A DNA stretch of 6,751 nucleotides from an uncultured Bacilli bacterium (GTDB lineage Bacteria; Bacillota_I; Bacilli_A; RF39; UBA660): positions 1 to 6,751 of the forward strand of contig CATKEA010000167.1 of assembly GCA_949746915.1 (NCBI GenBank), in the 5' to 3' direction. The translations under genes and the position numbers were made by a program. Below, in pieces: positions 1 through 5,042 of the stretch. The first letter of the stretch is position 1. Each line of letters starts with the position of its first letter. The notes below the pieces were generated by a model. That model was not told where the DNA came from. It saw only the letters and a list, made by a program, of their open reading frames with translations, and did not search any database.

Positions 1-420
1 AATAAGATAGAGGAGTTGAAACAGGGAAAATATATTGTTGATAAGCAGTTATTCCATTTTATTATTTGTACTTTACTAATTTTTATATTGATGGTAGTTA
101 TATTATTATATTTTTTTAATTTTTATGTAGTGGGGTTATTTTTCTTTTTAATAGTTGTAATTAGTGTTTCTTTTTACTATAAGTATATGAATATTTTAGA
201 TATTAATAAAGATATAAGTATTTCTTATGCTAATAAGAATACATATTTTAATGATGCTATGGATAGAAAACTTAAGATATATGAATTAGAAAAGTTGCGT
301 TTTAAACAGTATATTAATTATCGTAATAAAGCTGATGATATACAATTATATTATTATGAACTAACTAAGAAAAATAACAAAACTGTCACATATCAAAAAA
401 AAGCCACTATGAAAAAATAA
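1..420 (+). CDS. Small two-helix membrane protein, unknown function, probably cut by the window edge
   Basis: I do not recognise this protein. The frame is open from base 1 and stops at TAA 418-420. The first possible start inside the window is TTG at 16, but the AGGAG at 11-15 touches it with no spacer, so it cannot serve that TTG well; the next ATG (91) lies inside the first membrane segment. The true start is therefore probably just upstream of the window, and residues Asn-Lys-Ile-Glu-Glu precede the TTG. Numbering from the TTG, there are two hydrophobic segments at about residues 12-34 and 36-57, separated by a very short turn. They are followed by a hydrophilic tail of about 75 residues rich in Lys, Tyr and Asn, with a charged, probably helical stretch near 80-105 and a basic end. 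This suggests a hairpin membrane anchor with a cytoplasmic tail. It sits 34 bases before the YfhO-family gene on the same strand, so a shared envelope role is possible but only inferred from position. Confidence 0.6.
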   Translation, partial: NKIEELKQGKYIVDKQLFHFIICTLLIFILMVVILLYFFNFYVVGLFFFLIVVISVSFYYKYMNILDINKDISISYANKNTYFNDAMDRKLKIYELEKLRFKQYINYRNKADDIQLYYYELTKKNNKTVTYQKKATMKK

Positions 421-423
421 TTG

Positions 424-432
424 TGCTATAAT
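424..432 (+). promoter_or_regulatory. Extended -10 promoter candidate for the YfhO-family gene
   Basis: TGC followed by a consensus TATAAT (427-432) forms an extended -10 element, preceded by another TG to give TGTGCTATAAT. No acceptable -35 box lies 16-18 bases upstream. Transcription would start near 439, leaving a leader of about 15 bases that contains only the AGGAGG at 441-446 and the ATG at 455. The same TGTGnTATA pattern precedes rnc and the RNase J gene. Confidence 0.5.
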
Positions 433-454
433 TTATGACTAGGAGGAAACGTTT

Positions 455-2983
455 ATGATTGATATAATACGTAAGTATAAAAAGGATATAGTTTGTTTGC
501 TTTTTTTAATTATTTCTATATTAGTTGTTATAACTATTTTAACTGTTGGGAAATATTATGGGGATTCTAATGATTGGATTAATCAACATATTATGTTTCC
601 TGACTATTTTAGAAAATTATTTTATCAAACAGGTAATTTATTTCCACAGTTTGCACCTAGTATTGGTGGTGGTCAGAATATTTATAACTTCTCATACTAT
701 GGTTTTTTAAGTCCAGTGATACTACCTAGTTATTTACTTCCTTGGGTTAATATGATTGATTATATTATAGTTTCAAATATTATATTGCTTATAATTAGTG
801 GTATTTTAATGTATTATTTTTTAAATACTAATTTTAATAATCGGTCAATTGCGTTAACTGGGGCATTTATGTTTTCTTTTTCAGGTCCAATGTTACTTCA
901 TTTTCATAGGCATCTAATGTTTGTTAGTTATATGCCATTTTTAGTTTTAGGTTTAATAGGTATTGATAAATATTTTAACAAAAAAAGAACAACTTTATTT
1001 TTGATTTCAGTTTTTTTGATGATAATGACTAGTTATTATTATAGTGTTGGAGGTTTAATAGTATTAGCATTTTATGGTATATATAAGATATATAAGTTAG
1101 AAACGGTAAATTTAAAAATATTTTTTTATCATGCTGGTCGCTTATTAATTGCTGTTATAATTGCTATTATGTTAGCTAGTATTTTATTGTTCCCAACATT
1201 GGCTTCCATTTTGACTTCACGTGGTGCTGATATTGTTAATAAGGTAGATATTCTTTCTTTATTTAAGCCAAATTTATCTTTTGATGCTCTTCTTTATGGT
1301 ACTTATAATGTCGGAGCTTTAGGTTTAGTAATATTAGCTTTAGTATCTTCTTTTTTTGTAAAAGATAGAAGTACAAAAATATTGAATTTTCTATTACTTC
1401 TTGTAGTATTGTTTCCAATATTACAATATATTTTAAATGGTTTTTTATATGTTAGGGCTAAGGTTTTAATTCCTTTTTTACCATTGTTTATTTTTAGCTC
1501 TTGTTTATTTCTAAAAGATATTATTGAAAGAAAGATAGATTTAAAGAAATTTACTTTAGCTTTAGTTATGGTTGTTTTCGTTTTATATTTTAGAGAAGTT
1601 AATAAATATTTTTACGTTGAGGTATTAGTACTTTTACTTTTAATTTATGCTTATTATCGTGATAAAACGAAAAAAACGTTGTTTGTTTTTATAATGTTAG
1701 TAGCTACATTTGTTGGTGTTACAGATAACATAGCAACTGGCTATGTGACACCAGAGAAGCGTGATGAGGTTATTAATACTAAACTTACTACAGATATTAG
1801 AAAAGTATTAGATAATGATGATACTTATTATCGTTTTGGTAATTATTTAAATGCAACACTTAATTTTAATCATATATATAATGCTAATTATAGAACAACT
1901 TCAGTTTATTCTTCTACTTATAATGATTACTATAAGCACTTTAATGATATAATTATGAACAATAGTAGGCCTAGCCGAAATAGTTTAAACTTAGCAACTG
2001 TACCAAATATTTTTATGTCAATATTTATGAATCATAAATATATAATTTCTAAACAAAGTATGCTTGGATATAAAAAATTAGATGATTATGAAAATATTTA
2101 TGTTAATGAAAATGTTTTACCATTTATGTATGTAAGTGATAATTTAATTACGAAAGAGCAATTTAATGAAATTAATTATCCTTATAACATGGAAGTTCTT
2201 TTAAATAATACAGTTGTTGACAAAAAAAGTACAGATGCTAATAATTTGAACGACAGTAATATAAAAGAAGTTGATATTAATGATTATTTTAATTTGAAAC
2301 AACTTAATGCTGTAAAACAAGATGATAAGTATATTTTAGAGTTTGATAAGAATAAAAAGATAACATTGAAAAGTAAGAAAAAAATTAAAGATAAAGTTGT
2401 TATTATAACTTTTGATTTAACTAATAAACAAAAATGCTCAATAGGGGATCAATCAATTATAATTAATGGAACTGGTAATAAAAAAACATGTAAAAGTTGG
2501 ATGTATTATAATAATAATGAAAACTTTTCTTATGTATTTAGTAAAAGTTCTATAAGTAAGCTGGATATTATTTTTTCAAAAGGAAAATATGAAATTACAA
2601 ATGTTCATATGTATATGATGGATTATAGTAATATTGAGAATGTAAGTAAAAAAGTAACAGAAGTAAATATTGATAATAAAAAAAGTAAAGGAGATTATTT
2701 CGAAGGTACAGTTGATGTGAAAAAAGATAACAGTTACTTTGTTAGTAGTATTCCATACGATGAAAATTTTTATGTTACAGTTGATAATAAGAAGGTAGAT
2801 ATAGAAATAGTTAATACTAGTTTCTTAGGTTTTCCGATTAATAAAGGAAAACATACTATTAAAATAAGATATAAGGCTCCATTTAGAACAGAAGGGATAT
2901 ATATATCTATTTTTGGTATAGTAATGTTTTTGATATTACATGTTTTAGAAAAAGAAAATTGGTATAAAAAAAAGAGCTTGTAG
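455..2983 (+). CDS. yfhO: YfhO-family multi-pass membrane protein, probable envelope glycosyltransferase
   Basis: The 842-residue length matches the family (B. subtilis YfhO is about 860). The ATG has AGGAGG at 441-446 with an 8-base spacer. The first membrane helix is at about residues 11-31, followed by an outer loop with family-like features: Gly36-Asp37, Gln44, then GGGQNIYNFSYYGFLSP at 71-87. About ten more hydrophobic segments run to residue 422, including GPMLLHFHRHLMF (144-156). A large hydrophilic, Asn/Lys/Tyr-rich domain (about 425-808) should lie outside the cell, and a last helix at about 814-832 ends in a Lys-rich tail. Known of the family: YfhO of B. subtilis and relatives in Listeria are GT-C-like enzymes that move sugars such as GlcNAc from undecaprenyl phosphate onto teichoic acids outside the cell, working with a GT2 enzyme (CsbB type) and a GtcA-type flippase. 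Neither partner is visible here, so donor and acceptor are unknown. It converges on the lipoprotein gene with only 13 bases between stop codons. Confidence 0.85.
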   Translation: MIDIIRKYKKDIVCLLFLIISILVVITILTVGKYYGDSNDWINQHIMFPDYFRKLFYQTGNLFPQFAPSIGGGQNIYNFSYYGFLSPVILPSYLLPWVNMIDYIIVSNIILLIISGILMYYFLNTNFNNRSIALTGAFMFSFSGPMLLHFHRHLMFVSYMPFLVLGLIGIDKYFNKKRTTLFLISVFLMIMTSYYYSVGGLIVLAFYGIYKIYKLETVNLKIFFYHAGRLLIAVIIAIMLASILLFPTLASILTSRGADIVNKVDILSLFKPNLSFDALLYGTYNVGALGLVILALVSSFFVKDRSTKILNFLLLLVVLFPILQYILNGFLYVRAKVLIPFLPLFIFSSCLFLKDIIERKIDLKKFTLALVMVVFVLYFREVNKYFYVEVLVLLLLIYAYYRDKTKKTLFVFIMLVATFVGVTDNIATGYVTPEKRDEVINTKLTTDIRKVLDNDDTYYRFGNYLNATLNFNHIYNANYRTTSVYSSTYNDYYKHFNDIIMNNSRPSRNSLNLATVPNIFMSIFMNHKYIISKQSMLGYKKLDDYENIYVNENVLPFMYVSDNLITKEQFNEINYPYNMEVLLNNTVVDKKSTDANNLNDSNIKEVDINDYFNLKQLNAVKQDDKYILEFDKNKKITLKSKKKIKDKVVIITFDLTNKQKCSIGDQSIIINGTGNKKTCKSWMYYNNNENFSYVFSKSSISKLDIIFSKGKYEITNVHMYMMDYSNIENVSKKVTEVNIDNKKSKGDYFEGTVDVKKDNSYFVSSIPYDENFYVTVDNKKVDIEIVNTSFLGFPINKGKHTIKIRYKAPFRTEGIYISIFGIVMFLILHVLEKENWYKKKSL

Positions 2984-2998
2984 TTTTACAGGCTCTTT
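2966..2998 (-). terminator. Rho-independent terminator between convergent genes
   Basis: Bases 2971-2982 pair with 2987-2998 in a 12-bp stem containing one G-U pair and a GTTT loop (2983-2986). On the minus strand the stem is followed by a run of eight T (A run 2966-2973 on the plus strand), so it is a good terminator for the yidD-lipoprotein operon. For the plus-strand YfhO gene the same stem is followed only by TTTAATAT, so activity in that direction would be weaker. The stem contains parts of the stop codons of both genes. Confidence 0.85.
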
Positions 2999-3863
2999 AA
3001 TATAGTTCACTTTTTAATAAGTCAATATTGTCATTCATGATGGTTATGTAATTTTCTTTACTATCACGTTCTTCATCAGTTATATTATCAATTCTTCTAA
3101 AAGTAAGAGTTTCAATTTGAGTATCTTCGATTATTTTATCCCATGTTTTAGAAGTAGAAGTGTTTTCTAATAAAATTAAGTGTTTAACTTCTTCTTGTTC
3201 TATTAAATTGTTTATTTCATTGATTGTTTTTTCACTGATTTCTTCTATACTTTCATCAAGTGAAATTACTTTGAAACCATATTTTTCTAAATATTTAAGT
3301 GAGTTATTATTAACAATAATAGTTTTACGAGTAGCATTTTCAGCAGTTAGTTTAATCTCAGCATCTATTTCTGATAATTGAACTTTTAAATTTTCATAAG
3401 CTTTATCAATTTCTTTGTTTAAATAATTGTTTTTGATATATTCTTTTAAACCATTACGAATATTTTGACTCATCATTAATAAATTAGATGGATTTAACCA
3501 AATTTCTTCAATTCCATATGTAGTTTCTATTCCAAAAGATGAATCAATGATTAACATATTTTTATTATTACTTAGAAATGTTCTTGCTAAGTCTTTATCA
3601 TCACTTAGTCCATTGTAAATAAATAGGCCTTTTTTACTAAAATCTTTTTTTTGTTTTTCAGTAAGTTTGTAGTTTGTTGTATCTGTACCATCAGGATATA
3701 TTGAGTTTACAATAGAGTGTTCTCCATATAAATTACTTGTTACAAATTCAATAGGATATACAGTTGTAATAATTTCGATTCCTTCTAAGGTATCACGTTT
3801 AAAGCACCCACTAGTCATTAATAATATTATTAGTATTAAGCTTAATATCTTAATTTTTTTCAT
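2997..3863 (-). CDS. ZnuA/TroA-fold lipoprotein lacking the canonical metal ligands
   Basis: This 288-residue protein looks like a substrate-binding protein of a zinc/manganese ABC transporter (ZnuA/TroA, cluster A-I). The lipoprotein signal has a Lys-rich start, a hydrophobic core at 4-16 and the lipobox Thr17-Ser-Gly-Cys20, so it should be anchored on the outer face of the membrane. Family landmarks: TTVYP at 33-37; the segment aligned with PGVDPHxYEPT at 57-66; IWLNP at 121-125, aligned with HIWLDP; the long linking helix at about 135-175; NNNSLKYLEKYGFK at 185-198, aligned with SHxAFGYxxKRYGL; and LLEN at 231-234. All four metal ligands appear replaced: His to Thr63, His to Glu120, His to Asn186 and Asp to Arg256. 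The His-rich loop common in zinc members is absent. Neither ABC permease nor ATPase lies nearby. Start: ATG with AAAGGAG (3871-3877) 7 bases upstream, inside the end of yidD. It may bind another ligand or have a structural role; active metal uptake looks unlikely. Confidence 0.75.
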   Translation of the reverse strand: MKKIKILSLILIILLMTSGCFKRDTLEGIEIITTVYPIEFVTSNLYGEHSIVNSIYPDGTDTTNYKLTEKQKKDFSKKGLFIYNGLSDDKDLARTFLSNNKNMLIIDSSFGIETTYGIEEIWLNPSNLLMMSQNIRNGLKEYIKNNYLNKEIDKAYENLKVQLSEIDAEIKLTAENATRKTIIVNNNSLKYLEKYGFKVISLDESIEEISEKTINEINNLIEQEEVKHLILLENTSTSKTWDKIIEDTQIETLTFRRIDNITDEERDSKENYITIMNDNIDLLKSELY

Positions 3864-4086
3864 TTTTATTCTCCTTTATTTCTGGTACTGGGTCATATCC
3901 ATAAGTTCCCCATGGGCTACAGTTAAATAGTCTTTTTATGGTTAGAATACTACCAGTAAATACTCCATGTTTTTTTATGGCTTCTATGCTATAGTTAGAA
4001 CAGGTTGGAGTGTGACGACAGTAATTATGCCAGGGACCTGGTATCATTTGATAAATCTTTATTAGTCCAACTAGAAAGTATTTCAT
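3850..4086 (-). CDS. yidD: Membrane protein insertion efficiency factor YidD
   Basis: This 78-residue protein has the usual YidD length and layout. An amphipathic N-terminal helix (residues 2-15) is followed by CRHTPTCSNYSIEAIKKHG (23-41), matching the family pattern CRYxPTCSxYxxEAIxxHG, then KRLFNCSPWGTYGYDPVP (51-68), matching KRLxRCxPxxxxGYDPVP. The three family cysteines are Cys23, Cys29 and Cys56. A short charged tail follows. YidD works at the inner face of the cytoplasmic membrane and assists insertion of membrane proteins by YidC/Sec; its exact chemistry is not known. The usual YidD neighbours in many bacteria (rpmH, rnpA, yidC) are absent. Instead it leads an operon whose second gene, a lipoprotein, overlaps it by 14 bases, so the two are probably translationally coupled. 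The start ATG has a GGTGA (4091-4095) only 4 bases upstream. Confidence 0.93.
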   Translation of the reverse strand: MKYFLVGLIKIYQMIPGPWHNYCRHTPTCSNYSIEAIKKHGVFTGSILTIKRLFNCSPWGTYGYDPVPEIKENKNEKN

Positions 4087-4104
4087 ACTATCACCATCAA
4101 ATAT

Positions 4105-4133
4105 ATTTTACTATTAAAATTAATATTTGACAA
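4105..4133 (-). promoter_or_regulatory. Promoter of the yidD-lipoprotein operon
   Basis: On the minus strand TTGTCA (plus-strand 4128-4133) and TAAAAT (plus-strand 4105-4110) are separated by exactly 17 bases; each differs from consensus at one position. Transcription would start near 4098, giving a leader of about 12 bases before the yidD ATG (4086-4084). The -35 box lies inside the inverted repeat at 4120-4139. Confidence 0.65.
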
Positions 4134-4139
4134 TATTAA
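4120..4139. repeat. Perfect 8-4-8 inverted repeat, operator candidate
   Basis: TTAATATT (4120-4127) and AATATTAA (4132-4139) are perfect reverse complements around the central TGAC. The repeat covers the -35 box of the yidD operon promoter and ends 3 bases before the possible -35 box of rnc, so a bound dimeric regulator could block the first and influence the second. The arms contain only A and T, which raises the chance of coincidence in such AT-rich DNA. No regulator gene is in the window and I do not recognise the sequence as a known box. Confidence 0.4.
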
Positions 4140-4142
4140 CTA

Positions 4143-4170
4143 TTTAAATCTAAGTAAAATGTGATATAGT
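4143..4170 (+). promoter_or_regulatory. rnc: Promoter candidate for rnc
   Basis: TATAGT (4165-4170) with TGA directly before it forms an extended -10 element. TTTAAA (4143-4148) is a 4-of-6 match to a -35 box at a 16-base spacing. Transcription would start near 4177, giving a leader of about 34 bases. It lies back to back with the minus-strand promoter; the two -35 boxes are 9 bases apart. Confidence 0.5.
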
Positions 4171-4200
4171 ATATATGTAGTTTTTGATAAAGAAAAAGAT

Positions 4201-4206
4201 AGGTGA
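4201..4206 (+). promoter_or_regulatory. rnc: Ribosome binding site that fixes the rnc start
   Basis: AGGTGA stands 4 bases before ATG 4211. An in-frame TTG at 4184 would add nine residues but has no Shine-Dalgarno sequence and falls only about 7 bases after the predicted transcript start, so ATG 4211 is the better choice. The protein then begins MDKLFKRL, as normal for RNase III. Confidence 0.7.
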
Positions 4207-4210
4207 TAAA

Positions 4211-4879
4211 ATGGATAAATTATTTAAAAGACTTAAAATAATGCCTAATGAAATGAAGTATTATCATTCAGCGTTTTCCCATTCTTCTTATGTATATGAA
4301 AATCACTTGAAAGCTGATTATGAAAGATTGGAGTTTTTAGGAGATGCTGTTTTAGATTTAGTTATAAGTGATTATCTTTATAGAAATCTAAATGTAAAAG
4401 AAGGTGATATGACTAAGATTAGAGCAAGTTATGTTTGTGAAAATGCATGTTATCGTTATGCTAGTGACTTGGATTTTAGCAAATATATTAAAGTTGGTCA
4501 TGGAGAAGAGTCTGATGGTGGAAGATATAAAAAGGTAATTCTTGCTGATATTTTTGAAGCTTTTATGGGAGCTGTTTATATTGATTTAGGCTATGATACT
4601 GTAAAAAATGTTATTTTGGATATTATTGTACCTTATATTGAAGATCCTAGTATTAATTTTTTTAGTGATTATAAAAGTGCTTTACAAGAATATGTGCAAA
4701 CAGAACAAAAAAGTCTTGTGTATGAATTAGTTAAAGAAGAAGGACCAGCTCATAGTAAACTTTTTACGATGAATGTTGTAATTGATGGGATAGTTTATGG
4801 TACTGGTGTTGCTCCAAGTAAGAAGGAAGCAGAACAAGAAGCAGCTAAAAGTGCGATTGATAAGCTGGCATTAATTTGA
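4211..4879 (+). CDS. rnc: Ribonuclease III
   Basis: This enzyme cuts double-stranded RNA, including rRNA precursors and structured mRNA or antisense duplexes, in the cytoplasm as a homodimer using magnesium. With the ATG start it has 222 residues, a normal length. The catalytic domain covers about 1-147 with HSSY at 24-27 and the signature ERLEFLGDAVLDL at 38-50. The expected metal and catalytic residues Glu38, Glu41, Asp45, Asp113 and Glu116 are all present, with LADIFEAFMGAVYID at 111-125 as the second conserved block. The double-stranded RNA-binding domain covers about 152-221, with GPAHSKLF (178-185) and the KKEAEQEAAKSAI helix (204-216). It looks fully active. The usual Bacillus neighbours smc and ftsY do not follow; instead an RNase J gene follows after 163 bases. 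No convincing terminator separates the two, so read-through is possible. It ends at TGA. Confidence 0.97.
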   Translation: MDKLFKRLKIMPNEMKYYHSAFSHSSYVYENHLKADYERLEFLGDAVLDLVISDYLYRNLNVKEGDMTKIRASYVCENACYRYASDLDFSKYIKVGHGEESDGGRYKKVILADIFEAFMGAVYIDLGYDTVKNVILDIIVPYIEDPSINFFSDYKSALQEYVQTEQKSLVYELVKEEGPAHSKLFTMNVVIDGIVYGTGVAPSKKEAEQEAAKSAIDKLALI

Positions 4880-4949
4880 TTTTGGTACTAATTTGAATGG
4901 ATAAATTTATATAAAAAGTATATTATTGATGAGTAGTTCGATAAAAAAA

Positions 4950-4979
4950 TTGTACTATTAGATATTGTTGTGTTATAAT
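4950..4979 (+). promoter_or_regulatory. Extended -10 promoter candidate for the RNase J gene
   Basis: TATAAT (4974-4979) is preceded by TGT, an extended -10 element within TGTGTTATAAT. TTGTAC (4950-4955) is a weak -35 candidate, 3 of 6 matches at an 18-base spacing. Transcription would start near 4986. The rest of the gap after rnc (4880-4949) holds no gene or clear signal. Confidence 0.55.
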
Positions 4980-4984
4980 GTATA

Positions 4985-5017
4985 AAGTTTATTTTAAAAC
5001 CTTATAAAAATAAATTT
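4985..5017 (+). other. Possible AU-rich leader hairpin before the RNase J gene
   Basis: Bases 4985-4995 can pair with 5007-5017 to form 11 pairs, ten A-U and one G-U, with an 11-base loop. It would sit at the very 5' end of the transcript from the predicted promoter. The stem has no G-C pair, so it would be weak, and such pairings are easily found by chance in this base composition. Confidence 0.2.
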
Positions 5018-5027
5018 AGAAACAAGA

Positions 5028-5033
5028 AAGGAG
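5028..5033 (+). promoter_or_regulatory. Ribosome binding site that fixes the TTG start of the RNase J gene
   Basis: AAGGAG stands 9 bases before TTG 5043. The protein then begins MSKIKIFSLGGLNENGKNMY, which matches the usual RNase J beginning, and no ATG occurs in frame before Met19, past this conserved block. TTG is therefore the real start. Confidence 0.85.
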
Positions 5034-5042
5034 AAATATATT

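Noticed and set aside
11..18. TTG at 16 as a normal start with AGGAG as its ribosome binding site
   Set aside because: The AGGAG ends directly at the TTG, leaving no spacer, and the frame is open to the window edge, so an upstream start is more likely.
3160..3381. A 73-codon plus-strand reading frame opposite the lipoprotein gene
   Set aside because: It lies wholly antisense to a well-supported gene with a strong ribosome binding site, and its own composition looks like a mirror of that gene.
4127..4132. Consensus TTGACA on the plus strand as the rnc -35 box
   Set aside because: The nearest good -10 elements are 22 (TAAAAT 4155-4160) and 32 bases away, outside the usual 16-18; the same bases fit the minus-strand -35 (TTGTCA) with a perfect 17-base spacing.
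4184..4210. TTG at 4184 as the rnc start
   Set aside because: No Shine-Dalgarno precedes it and it adds nine residues not typical of RNase III; ATG 4211 has AGGTGA.
4877..4879. TGA read as tryptophan (Mycoplasma-type code)
   Set aside because: RNase III ends at its normal place at this TGA, all tryptophans in the window use TGG and no gene contains an internal TGA.
4901..4910. ATAAATTTAT palindrome after rnc
   Set aside because: It has no loop, contains only A and T, and is expected by chance in this base composition.
4923..4944. Hairpin with 7-bp stem as an rnc terminator
   Set aside because: It is followed by A residues rather than T residues on the plus strand, and no T run follows on the minus strand either.
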